From NCBI RefSeq assembly GCF_000378445.1, contig NZ_KB899736.1:1-43505 (forward strand): a stretch of 43,505 nt of DNA. The letters are read 5' to 3'. This document shows, piece by piece, positions 36,046-43,505 of the stretch (position 1 is its first letter; each line of letters opens with the position of its first letter). A program made the translations under genes and the position numbers. The notes beneath the pieces were generated by a model, which saw only the letters and a program-made list of their open reading frames with translations, was not told where the DNA came from and made no database searches. This DNA comes from Deinococcus aquatilis DSM 23025 (lineage in GTDB: Bacteria > Deinococcota > Deinococci > Deinococcales > Deinococcaceae).

Positions 36046-36683
36046 CTACTTGGAGATGATGCCGCCTATGTCCAGCACCCAGGCCACCACATTTCCATTT
36101 TGACTGCGGGCCGCGCTGCCGTCTGTCAGAACATCGAAGAGGGCCGCACACTGGTTTTCCAGGCCGCAATCACTTCGGCGCTCTGATCTATGTTCAGCGC
36201 CAGCGATTCTTCAAAAATCACCAGCTTCTGTGAGGGCGGCGCAGGGGTATAGCCTGCCGCGACCATCCGGCTGGCAGGCGTGCTTTCCCCTGCACCGATA
36301 TGATCGATCAGGTTCTTGGAGGCCATGTAGGCCGCATGCCCACTGGCAGCAGCATGCAGATGCCCTTCAAAAATGAAGGGAGCGCGGGCCGGAAACGTGA
36401 CCGTGCCCCCCGAAGCAGCCGGGCAGACGCCTCCGCGTGCGCGTTCGGCATTGATGGCTGCCAGCATCTGGGCTTCGGCAGCCGATTGGGGCGCAGAGGC
36501 GAGGGGCACCCGTACAGGAACAAAGTTATCGGAGTAATAGCTGAAATTCTTTCCGTTATCCGGATCGGTCACGTTGACCTGCACACCGGGCGGCGGCGGG
36601 GGCGGTAGGTCGCTGGGGCAGGCAGTCAGAATAGCGCAGAGGGCGGCCAAAGCAACAGACAGGCGAAGAAATGCAGTCGGCAT
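36046..36683 (-). pseudogene. CAP-domain lipoprotein gene disrupted by a frameshift
   Basis: From ATG 36683 (GGAG eight bases upstream) the product has a lipoprotein signal ending LTAC (Cys22), a Pro-rich linker, then a CAP/SCP domain: HLHAAASGHAAYMASKNLID, STPASRMVAAGY, FEESLALN and VIAAWKTS. There the frame shifts and stops at 36126. The expected CAP ending is present in another frame from 36150 to TAG 36046: CAALFDVLTDGSAARSQNGN, then VVAWVLDIGGIISK. Comparison with the family pattern (W..SPGHC) suggests a loss of about 10 bases at 36150-36151. The intact protein would be an extracytoplasmic lipoprotein of unknown function. A sequencing error is possible. Confidence 0.75.
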
Positions 36684-36867
36684 GATGGAATCTCCAGAAT
36701 GAGAATGAATTGTCAATTGGATCTGAAACGCCTTTATGGTAACGGCTGTGCCCGATCTTTCTGACTCAATGTCTTGTACACCCGATCAGGGGGATCAAGT
36801 CTTGCCGGGAACCTGTACCTGTGTTGCGGGTGTCTTTCTATCTGCCCCAGCCTCACCTGATCTGTAT

Positions 36868-36873
36868 TAGCCT
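36868..36873 (+). promoter_or_regulatory. Leaderless-type -10 box of the crotonase gene
   Basis: TAGCCT, then CAGCGC, then ATG at 36880. Confidence 0.5.
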
Positions 36874-36879
36874 CAGCGC

Positions 36880-37716
<837 letters not shown>

Positions 37717-37827
37717 AGCAGTTGACCACAGGAGGCCGTCATGGGCACAACTGCTCTGCTGGACCGTAGCGTGAATATGAATAATTGAGCTGATAGACGG
37801 CCTAAAGAACCCGCCCAGGTCTGTGTG

Positions 37828-37957
37828 ATACGGCGTGAAAGTGACTTTGGGAAACTGGGGGGTTCGCCCCTTACAGGTGACCTCTGCCCCCAAATCGTCC
37901 CTCTACCTCGTGGAAGAGCAGACGACCAGCAGGTACGGACTCTCTTTCATGCCGTAT
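37828..37957 (+). repeat. 130-bp element with terminal inverted repeats
   Basis: ATACGGCGTGAAAG (37828-37841) and CTTTCATGCCGTAT (37944-37957) are inverted with one mismatch. The interior includes a GGGGGGTTCGCCCC hairpin. It shares only the ATACGG end with the 781 and 13267 elements. It fills the 270-bp gap between the crotonase and the oxidoreductase. Confidence 0.75.
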
Positions 37958-37986
37958 CAGACGCCCAATCTTGGCCTCTCTTCAGC

Positions 37987-39000
37987 TCAGGAAGCCCCGA
38001 TCTCCACCCTTCCTCCCGTGCGGGCCGAGGCGAAGAGGGCGTCCAGCACGCGGGCATGGGCCACAGCGTCGCTGGGCGGATAGAGGGCCGCTTCCTGCCC
38101 CAATGCCACCCGCTGGAAATGGGCGACCATGCCCGCGTAGGCATTGAATGGCCCAAAGGTTTCCTGCCGTGACCCGGCGGCATTGGTGATGGTGAATGCA
38201 CCGGGATGATCGGTGTTGCTGTGGAATACCCCCGACATCTCCAACGTGCCCCGCGTGCCGATCACGGTGAGCCGCTGGGTGGCCGTGTCTCCCCAATCGA
38301 AGGCACAGTCGATGCTTGCCAGAGCCTGCGGGTAATCCAGAACGGCGCTCAGGCCCACATCGACGCCCGACGCGGCCCCGCCTTCTGTCCAGCGGGCGCG
38401 GGCGCTCACGGCCTGGGGTTCGCCCAGCAGCAGACGCATCAGGTTGACCGTGTAGGTGCCCACGTCAAACAGTGCGCCGCCGCCCTTGCTGGCCTCCCAG
38501 CGGAAGTCGTCGGGGTTGGTCAGGGGAAAACCGAACGCGCCCCGGTAAGACCGGATCTCGCCCAGTTCTCCGCCGCGCACCAACTCCACGATGCGCTCTA
38601 CATGCGGCTGAAAGCGGTAAGCGAAGGCTTCCAGCAGTACCCGGCCCGCTGCCTGCGCCTCGCGTTCCAGTTCGGCGGCCTCCTGCGCGTTCAGGGTAAA
38701 CGGCTTTTCGGTCAGGGCATGCTTTCCAGCCCGCAGGGTGTCGCGGGTCAGGGGCAGGTGCAGGTCGTTGGGCAGCGGGTTGTAGATGGCGTCCACATCG
38801 GAGGCGATGGCCTCGGCATAGCTGCCCACCACCGGAATGTTCCACTCGGCGGCAAAAGCCCGCGCCCGCTCGGAGTTCGGCTCGCGCACGCCCAGAAAGG
38901 TCACTTCTCCGCCCGCTGCCCGAATGGCCGGAATCAGTGCCCGCGCAATCCGCGCCGCGCCCAAGATGCCCCAGCGTAAGCCCGCCCCAGTAGATGTCAT
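37987..39000 (-). CDS. Gfo/Idh/MocA-family NAD(P)-dependent oxidoreductase
   Basis: 337 residues. N-terminal Rossmann domain ([18 protein letters not shown]) and the family marker [13 protein letters not shown] (Lys of the EKP motif). [20 protein letters not shown] is the conserved segment before it. The C-terminal domain includes [20 protein letters not shown] with the catalytic-type Asp/Tyr region. It oxidises or reduces a sugar, inositol or related polyol; substrate unknown. No partner genes adjoin it on the same strand except the distant methyltransferase. Confidence 0.92.
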   Translation of the reverse strand: MTSTGAGLRWGILGAARIARALIPAIRAAGGEVTFLGVREPNSERARAFAAEWNIPVVGSYAEAIASDVDAIYNPLPNDLHLPLTRDTLRAGKHALTEKPFTLNAQEAAELEREAQAAGRVLLEAFAYRFQPHVERIVELVRGGELGEIRSYRGAFGFPLTNPDDFRWEASKGGGALFDVGTYTVNLMRLLLGEPQAVSARARWTEGGAASGVDVGLSAVLDYPQALASIDCAFDWGDTATQRLTVIGTRGTLEMSGVFHSNTDHPGAFTITNAAGSRQETFGPFNAYAGMVAHFQRVALGQEAALYPPSDAVAHARVLDALFASARTGGRVEIGAS

Positions 39001-39006
39001 GCCCCT

Positions 39007-39012
39007 AGAGTA
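39007..39012 (-). promoter_or_regulatory. Leaderless-type -10 box of the oxidoreductase
   Basis: Minus-strand TACTCT, then AGGGGC, then ATG at 39000. Confidence 0.5.
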
Positions 39013-39104
39013 AAGGAGCGTGGATTGTAGAACGTGGATTGTGGTTTAGCTTTTCCCACGGTCTATGCTCCACACTCGCTCTTTTCCTACCCCCCACACC
39101 CTCT

Positions 39105-40208
39105 TTACCGTTTGCTCAGCAGATACGCCTTGGGATGATGCCCCCCGCTGTAGGCCTGAAACAGTTCTCGGGCGTACCACTCGGTACTGTCTTCGAGTAA
39201 GCCCTGAAACAGTTTGATTTCGTGCGTGATCACAGCAAGGCGTCCCTGGCGGCTCAGCAGGCGGTACATCTCCTTCAGGAAGGCCGGATAGAGCACCTCG
39301 TTACCGCCGTGCGTGCCGATGGCGTCGCCCCACGGCAGGTCGGCCAGAATCAGGTCGAAGGAACGGTCTGGCAGGCCCGTGCTGAGGGCGTCCACGCAGG
39401 CCACCTCTATTTCACGCTTGGCAGCCTTGAGGTTGCGCTGGGCACATTCCACAGCGGCGGGGTCGATGTCTACGCCCACCATCGCCGCCGCTGGCCCCAT
39501 CAGGGCGCGTTCGATCAGCAGGGTTCCGCTGCCGCTCATGGGGTTAAAAATCCGGTCTTCGTCGCGCTGTCCGGCCAGTTTCAGAAGGGCGTAGGCCAGC
39601 GTTGCATTCAGGCCGCCGTTCATGTTGCATACACGCCACGCCCGCGCCGACAGGGGCCGGGGCGTCATGCGGGCCAGCACTTCCCAGCCTTCGCCATGTT
39701 CTTCGGGCCGGAACCTCAGCAGCAATTCGCCTTCCTCGGCGTGGTGCGGCAGGTCGATCAGTCCTTCGAGTTCGGAGGCAAGGCGCTGCATCACGCTGGA
39801 TTCCTTGCCCGCCGCGCCCAGCCGGAAGGATTTATGACCGCCCACCCGCGCCACTTCTGCCACAAAGGTCGCCAACTCGCTGAGCTGCTGGTTGCCCAGA
39901 AACCCGCGTGGGCGCGGCACATCCCAGGCCTTGACGCGGTACACGGCCACCACCGATTTCAGGCGGTTCAGGCGCTCCATATCGCCGGGATACCAGAAAC
40001 GCAGTCCCCGAATATCGCGGGCCAACGGCACATCGGCCAGTTCGTTTTCAGCGATGGCCTCCAGCCCCGGCAACACGTCCAGCACGTATTCGTGCGCGGG
40101 CTGCCGCTCCCGGAAATCGCCTTTGGGTTTGCTGGCCTTGCGCTTGAAGGGCGAATTGGGATCAGAGCGACCATTGGGGCGGAAAGGGGTTCGGGAGGGG
40201 CGCGGCAT
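39105..40208 (-). CDS. THUMP-type class I SAM-dependent RNA methyltransferase (Trm14/RlmL-like)
   Basis: 367 residues from ATG 40208. A basic leader (RPNGRSDPNSPFKRKASKPK) precedes a THUMP-like region, then the methyltransferase domain: RIFNPMSGSGTLLIERALMG (SAM motif I), VGVDIDPAAVECAQRNLKAA (motif II) and ILADLPWGDAIG, the DLPW variant of the (D/N)PPY catalytic motif used for guanine-N2 methylation. This matches tRNA (guanine-6-N2) methyltransferase TrmN/Trm14 and the N-terminal half of RlmL. A tRNA m2G6 role is favoured by size. An upstream in-frame ATG at 40298 is unlikely because a TATACT box lies eight bases before 40208. Confidence 0.88.
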   Translation of the reverse strand: MPRPSRTPFRPNGRSDPNSPFKRKASKPKGDFRERQPAHEYVLDVLPGLEAIAENELADVPLARDIRGLRFWYPGDMERLNRLKSVVAVYRVKAWDVPRPRGFLGNQQLSELATFVAEVARVGGHKSFRLGAAGKESSVMQRLASELEGLIDLPHHAEEGELLLRFRPEEHGEGWEVLARMTPRPLSARAWRVCNMNGGLNATLAYALLKLAGQRDEDRIFNPMSGSGTLLIERALMGPAAAMVGVDIDPAAVECAQRNLKAAKREIEVACVDALSTGLPDRSFDLILADLPWGDAIGTHGGNEVLYPAFLKEMYRLLSRQGRLAVITHEIKLFQGLLEDSTEWYARELFQAYSGGHHPKAYLLSKR

Positions 40209-40216
40209 AGCAGAGC

Positions 40217-40222
40217 AGTATA
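40217..40222 (-). promoter_or_regulatory. Candidate -10 box of the RNA methyltransferase
   Basis: Minus-strand TATACT, then eight bases, then ATG at 40208. Confidence 0.5.
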
Positions 40223-40296
40223 GCCCGCCGGGATGCTGGGGCGGCTTAGGCCACAGTACCGATGCGGGAGGGCATGGCGCGTGACAGGCTGTCTCC

Positions 40297-40788
40297 ATGA
40301 CTGCTCCCGTGTACTTTTACCGCACTGCACATCCCTTTTCCAACTTTCATCCCAGCGTGTTCAGCGCCGATGGCCTGACCTACCACACCGCCGAACAGTA
40401 CCTGATGGCCCGCAAAGCCGAATGTTTTGGCGACAAGGTGCGCCTGGACGCGATTCTGGCCGCGCCCACGCCCGAAGAGTGCAAACGCCTGGGCCGTCTG
40501 GTCACGCCCTACGACAACGCGGTCTGGGAAGAAAAGCGCTTTGAGGTGGCGCTGGACATGCTGCGGCTGAAATTCGGCCAGAATGCCAAACTCCGCGCCG
40601 TGCTGCTCGAAACTGGCGACGCGCCGCTGGTGGAAGCCTCGCCGTCAGACCGCATCTGGGGCATCGGCTACCGCGAAGCAGACGCCGAAGCCAACCGCGC
40701 CCGCTGGGGCCAGAATCTGCTGGGGCTGGCGCTGGAGCAGGTGCGGGGGGAATTGCAGGAGGCCGAAACGTTGGCGGCGCAGTCGTAG
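40297..40788 (+). CDS. NADAR (YbiA-like) family protein
   Basis: 163 residues. The family hallmarks are intact: VYFYRTAHPFSNFHPSVF at the N-terminus, LTYHTAEQYLMARKAECFGD (Glu of the active site) and the C-terminal RIWGIGYREADAEANRARW with GQNLLGLALEQVR. YbiA-type members hydrolyse the N-glycosidic bond of riboflavin-pathway intermediates that can be toxic, and other NADAR proteins act on ADP-ribose-linked substrates. Which applies here is not evident. Divergent from the RNA methyltransferase gene. Confidence 0.92.
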   Translation: MTAPVYFYRTAHPFSNFHPSVFSADGLTYHTAEQYLMARKAECFGDKVRLDAILAAPTPEECKRLGRLVTPYDNAVWEEKRFEVALDMLRLKFGQNAKLRAVLLETGDAPLVEASPSDRIWGIGYREADAEANRARWGQNLLGLALEQVRGELQEAETLAAQS

Positions 40789-40806
40789 GGGGCACAGTGA
40801 ACAGAA

Positions 40807-40838
40807 CCGCGCCCCAGTCGGATTGACCTGAGGCGCGG
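40807..40838. terminator. Possible bidirectional hairpin between convergent genes
   Basis: CCGCGCC (40807-40813) pairs with GGCGCGG (40832-40838). No T-tail on either strand, but its place between two convergent genes fits a shared terminator. Confidence 0.35.
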
Positions 40839-40906
40839 CGGATGGCAGAAAATAGAAAAGAGTCGGCGTTTAGAGTTTCTGGCTCAGAACTGCTGGCCTC
40901 AATCCC

Positions 40907-42574
40907 TCAGTTCCCCGGCTTGAAATCCTTGTACTGCTCGCGCATTTCGCGTTTCAGGAATTTGCCGGTGGCCCCAATCGGAATGCTTTCGGCAGTGATG
41001 GTGGCGTCAGGCAGCCAGAACTTGGCAAACTTGGGCGCGATAAAGTCGATGATTTCTTCGTGGGTGACGCTTTTTCCGGGCTGAGTCACGACCACGGCCA
41101 GCGGGCGTTCATCCCATTTGGGATCGTCCATGGCAATCACGGCGCACTGGGCCACGGCGGGGTGGGCCATGATCGCGTTTTCCAGATCCACGGAGCTGAT
41201 CCACTCGCCGCCCGACTTGATCAGGTCTTTGGAGCGGTCCTGAATGTGCATGTAGCCGCGTGAATCCAGCGTGGCAATATCGCCCGTATCGAACCACAGG
41301 TTGCCGTCCAGCTCAAAGAAATTGCTCTGGCCCTCGCCCTTGAAGTAGGAATTGGCGATCCACGGCCCACGGGCGATCAGGCGGCCCATCGTTTTGCCGT
41401 CGTGGGGCAAGCGCTCGCCCTCTTCCGACAGCAGATCCAGCCAGACCAGTGGCACGGCGCGGCCCTGCTTGGCCCGCAGCGCAAAGCCCTCGTCGCTGGT
41501 GGGGTCTACCCCGGCAGGAACGCCGCTGGCCGTGCCCAGTGGGTGGGTTTCGGTCATGCCCCACGCGTGCAGCATGGTCAGGTGGTGGCGATCCGAGAAG
41601 GCCCGCAGCAGGCTTTCGGGCGCGGCGCTGCCCCCCACGATCAGGCGCTCCAGCGCGTGCAGGTCGTAGGGCTGGCCCTCAGCTCTGGCCCGGTCCAGTT
41701 CTCCCAGCAGGCCCATCCAGATGGTCGGCACGCCCGCTGTGATGGTCACGGCCTCGTTTTGCAGCAGGCCGGCCAGGGTGCGGCCATCGCTGAAGGCCCC
41801 CGCAAACACCTGTTTTGCGCCGTACATGGCACAGGTGTAGGGCAGGCCCCACGCATTCACATGGAACATCGGCACAATCGGCATCACGCTGTCGGCTTCG
41901 CCCACGTTCAGGCCGTCTTTGGGGGCACTGACCAGCGAGTGCAGCACCGTGGAGCGGTGGGTATACAGCACGCCTTTGGGGTTTCCGGTGGTGCCGCTGG
42001 TGTAGCACATGGCCGCCGCATCGGTTTCGGCAATCTGTGGGTAGCGGGCCAGAGGTTCCTGAGCCATCACAAAGGTGTCGTAGTCGGACACGCCGGGAAG
42101 TGGGATGGGCGCGGGCGTTGGCCCCAGCACGTAAATCTGCTCCAGCAGCGGGCAGGCGGCCTTCAGTGCCGGAATCATGGCTGCAAAAATGTTCTCGATC
42201 AGCAGCACGCGGTCTTCGGCATGGTTCAGAATCCAGGCGATCTGCTCGGGATGCAGGCGAATATTCACCGTATGCACCACCAATCCGGCGCTGGGCACGC
42301 CCAGATAGGCTTCCAGGTGCCGGAAGGAATTGACGGCCAGCGTCGCCACCCGGTCTCCGGGCTTCAGACCGAGGCCCAGCAGACCTGCACCCAGACGCAG
42401 CGCACGGTCAGCCACCGCGCCGTAAGTGGTGCTGTGACGGTGGGGAATCGGCTGTCCAGCTTCGTCGCGGCCAGCCACCAGCAGACTGACGACCTCGCGG
42501 GCGGCGTAGGTGGTGCGTGCCCGTTCCAGAATGAAGGGGACAGTCAGCGGTACATCCATCATATTGCCTTGCAT
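40907..42574 (-). CDS. Fatty-acyl-CoA synthetase (AMP-binding, FadD-like)
   Basis: 555 residues from ATG 42574. GGAGG lies eight bases upstream, which fixes this start over the longer open frame. ANL features: P-loop MCYTSGTTGNPKGVLYTH, YxxTE-like AWGMTETHPLGTAS, motif LWFDTGDIATLDSRGYM, hinge DRSKDLIKSGGEWISS and the C-terminal catalytic Lys in IPIGATGKFLKRE. It activates medium- or long-chain fatty acids to acyl-CoA for degradation or remodelling. The upstream sequence (42590-42720) contains no other gene. Confidence 0.93.
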   Translation of the reverse strand: MQGNMMDVPLTVPFILERARTTYAAREVVSLLVAGRDEAGQPIPHRHSTTYGAVADRALRLGAGLLGLGLKPGDRVATLAVNSFRHLEAYLGVPSAGLVVHTVNIRLHPEQIAWILNHAEDRVLLIENIFAAMIPALKAACPLLEQIYVLGPTPAPIPLPGVSDYDTFVMAQEPLARYPQIAETDAAAMCYTSGTTGNPKGVLYTHRSTVLHSLVSAPKDGLNVGEADSVMPIVPMFHVNAWGLPYTCAMYGAKQVFAGAFSDGRTLAGLLQNEAVTITAGVPTIWMGLLGELDRARAEGQPYDLHALERLIVGGSAAPESLLRAFSDRHHLTMLHAWGMTETHPLGTASGVPAGVDPTSDEGFALRAKQGRAVPLVWLDLLSEEGERLPHDGKTMGRLIARGPWIANSYFKGEGQSNFFELDGNLWFDTGDIATLDSRGYMHIQDRSKDLIKSGGEWISSVDLENAIMAHPAVAQCAVIAMDDPKWDERPLAVVVTQPGKSVTHEEIIDFIAPKFAKFWLPDATITAESIPIGATGKFLKREMREQYKDFKPGN

Positions 42575-42826
42575 GGGTGGCCTCCGGGGCAGGTGGCCGC
42601 GCTGCACACAGCAGGCAGGCCAAAGAGGGGTGCAAAAGAATGAAAGAACGACAGGTTCGCTCTGGGCTCCATTCTTGGGGAACAACTGCGTATGAAGGCA
42701 TTCTAGCGGGAAACCGGGAAATTGAACCGGGTTCAGAGTGACAGGCAGCCGAATCGGGGCCAAAATCCAGAACGCCCGCAGGAACACCCCGCACCCAGCG
42801 CCGGAATTCAGAGGTTGATCCGAAGG

Positions 42827-43249
42827 TCAGTCGTCGAACTCGGCCTCGGCGGGCGCGTTGTGCTGAATGCCCATCAGATACAGTTCCAGAATCTGCACGG
42901 CGGCGGCCTCGTCTTCATCGGCTGCGCCCAGCGCCCGCGCCCGCTGCGTGGTAAAGCGCTCATCCTGATAGGCCACCGTGTAACCCTGCTCCTGCAAAAT
43001 TCGCCCAAAGGCCCGCACCCGGTCCAGCGCAGCATTGTGCCCCCCATCGGCGTCCAGCGGCAGCCCCAGCAACAGCAGCCCCGCCCCCGATTCCTTGACG
43101 CGCAGGCGCACCGCTTTCAGGTCGAGGGGTAGGCGTTTGCGGTCTATGCTGCCGCGCCCGAAAGCCAACCCCCCGGCACTGACCGCAAAGCCGATGCGCC
43201 GCTTGCTGACATCAAGTGCGAGAACGGTGGATGGGGCAGGTTGGGTCAT
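42827..43249 (-). CDS. ruvX: RuvX/YqgF family Holliday-junction resolvase-like protein
   Basis: 140 residues from ATG 43249, the typical length. RNase-H-like fold with VLALDVSKRRIGFAVSAG (catalytic Asp), LLLLGLPLDADGGHN (the GLP motif), YQDERFTTQRA (Glu) and DEDEAAAVQILELYL (final Asp pair). YqgF proteins act in 16S rRNA 5'-end maturation in E. coli and are proposed Holliday-junction resolvases in some bacteria, notable in a genus known for DNA repair. The upstream frame to 43489 is not protein-like. A leaderless-type box fixes the start. Confidence 0.92.
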   Translation of the reverse strand: MTQPAPSTVLALDVSKRRIGFAVSAGGLAFGRGSIDRKRLPLDLKAVRLRVKESGAGLLLLGLPLDADGGHNAALDRVRAFGRILQEQGYTVAYQDERFTTQRARALGAADEDEAAAVQILELYLMGIQHNAPAEAEFDD

Positions 43250-43255
43250 GGGGGG

Positions 43256-43261
43256 AGGATA
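43256..43261 (-). promoter_or_regulatory. Leaderless-type -10 box of ruvX
   Basis: Minus-strand TATCCT, then CCCCCC, then ATG at 43249. Confidence 0.45.
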
Positions 43262-43350
43262 GGCGAAAAAGGGGAAGTGGTGAGTGGGAAAAGCGCAGGT
43301 GGGAACGGGCGTCAGAATTTTAGCTTTAGAGCATTTGTCATAATGATGAC

Positions 43351-43505
43351 ATGAAACGAGTGGGAGGCCGAGGGTACAGTCTGGATTTGCGTGAACGGGT
43401 GGTGGCTGCGATCGAAGGCGGACAGCCCCGTCAAGTCGTCGCCCGGTTGTATCGGATTCACATTGAAACCGTTGATGCCTACCTCGCAAAGCAGCGTCTC
43501 GGGAC
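43351..43505 (+). CDS. IS630-type transposase, N-terminal fragment cut by the window edge
   Basis: ATG 43351, frame open through the last base. The 51 visible codons include YSLDLRERVVAAIEGGQPRQ, then a helix-turn-helix-like VVARLYRIHIETVDAYLAKQ, the hallmark of IS630-family transposase N-termini. Catalytic residues would lie beyond the window. Upstream 43310-43350 is AT-rich and may hold the left inverted repeat, but its exact end cannot be fixed with only one side visible. Confidence 0.7.
   Translation, partial: MKRVGGRGYSLDLRERVVAAIEGGQPRQVVARLYRIHIETVDAYLAKQRLG

Overview
The window looks like a stretch of a Deinococcus chromosome. By eye it is GC-rich and densely packed with genes on both strands. 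Many genes have a TAnnnT (-10 type) hexamer ending 5-8 bases before the start codon, the arrangement known for leaderless mRNAs in Deinococcus. The protein set also fits: a long RNase R with a basic/Pro-Ala-rich tail, a putative zinc aminopeptidase lipoprotein, an App1-type phosphatase and several dispersed GC-rich repeat families. The genus call is inference, because no rRNA or other marker lies in the window. I saw no tRNA, rRNA or CRISPR array.

Layout. 1-300: tail of an IS4-type transposase cut by the window edge. 380-3424: small hypothetical genes, an aminopeptidase lipoprotein, and exonuclease III (xth). 3425-8290: a long leader, RNase R, and a strong terminator. 8297-9140: an AT-richer orphan gene between two 50-bp direct repeats. 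9249-13262: App1-like phosphatase, a short-chain dehydrogenase, a secreted subtilase, and a TTG-started two-helix membrane peptide. 13267-15167: a dispersed repeat, a cysteine-peptidase-like pseudogene with an in-frame amber stop, a DUF454 membrane protein, and an RraA-like protein. 15346-22751: a maltose/maltodextrin-type regulon (LacI-family regulator, binding protein, two permeases, glycogen-debranching enzyme) with three near-identical palindromic operators. 22913-28643: two hypothetical genes, an ABC-2 exporter pair, an aldo/keto reductase, a YdeI-like protein, and a second short-chain dehydrogenase. 28809-29201: a GC-rich repeat and a very strong G-quadruplex motif. 29250-33514: a tightly overlapping four-gene operon. 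33600-43249: CDGSH ferredoxin-like protein, thymidine phosphorylase, LapA-like membrane protein, a frameshifted CAP lipoprotein, crotonase, Gfo/Idh/MocA oxidoreductase, THUMP-type RNA methyltransferase, NADAR protein, acyl-CoA synthetase, and RuvX/YqgF. 43351-43505: first codons of an IS630-type transposase.

The most interesting unit is the minus-strand operon at 29250-33514. It encodes an NAD-dependent epimerase/reductase, a metallo-beta-lactamase-fold hydrolase, a PaaK/CapK-like adenylate-forming enzyme and a FabH-like ketosynthase, each overlapping the next by 4-8 bases. The enzyme roles parallel the OleABCD long-chain olefin/beta-lactone pathway, but the hydrolase and ligase come from different families. 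It may therefore make an undescribed condensed fatty-acyl product.

The sugar regulon reads as a coherent circuit. The regulator probably represses its own promoter, where one operator lies between the -35 and -10 boxes, and also the debranching-enzyme promoter. The ABC importer lacks an ATPase gene here and must borrow one from elsewhere. Both permeases carry unusual insertions, about 200 extracytoplasmic residues in the MalG-like subunit and two extra helices in the MalF-like one.
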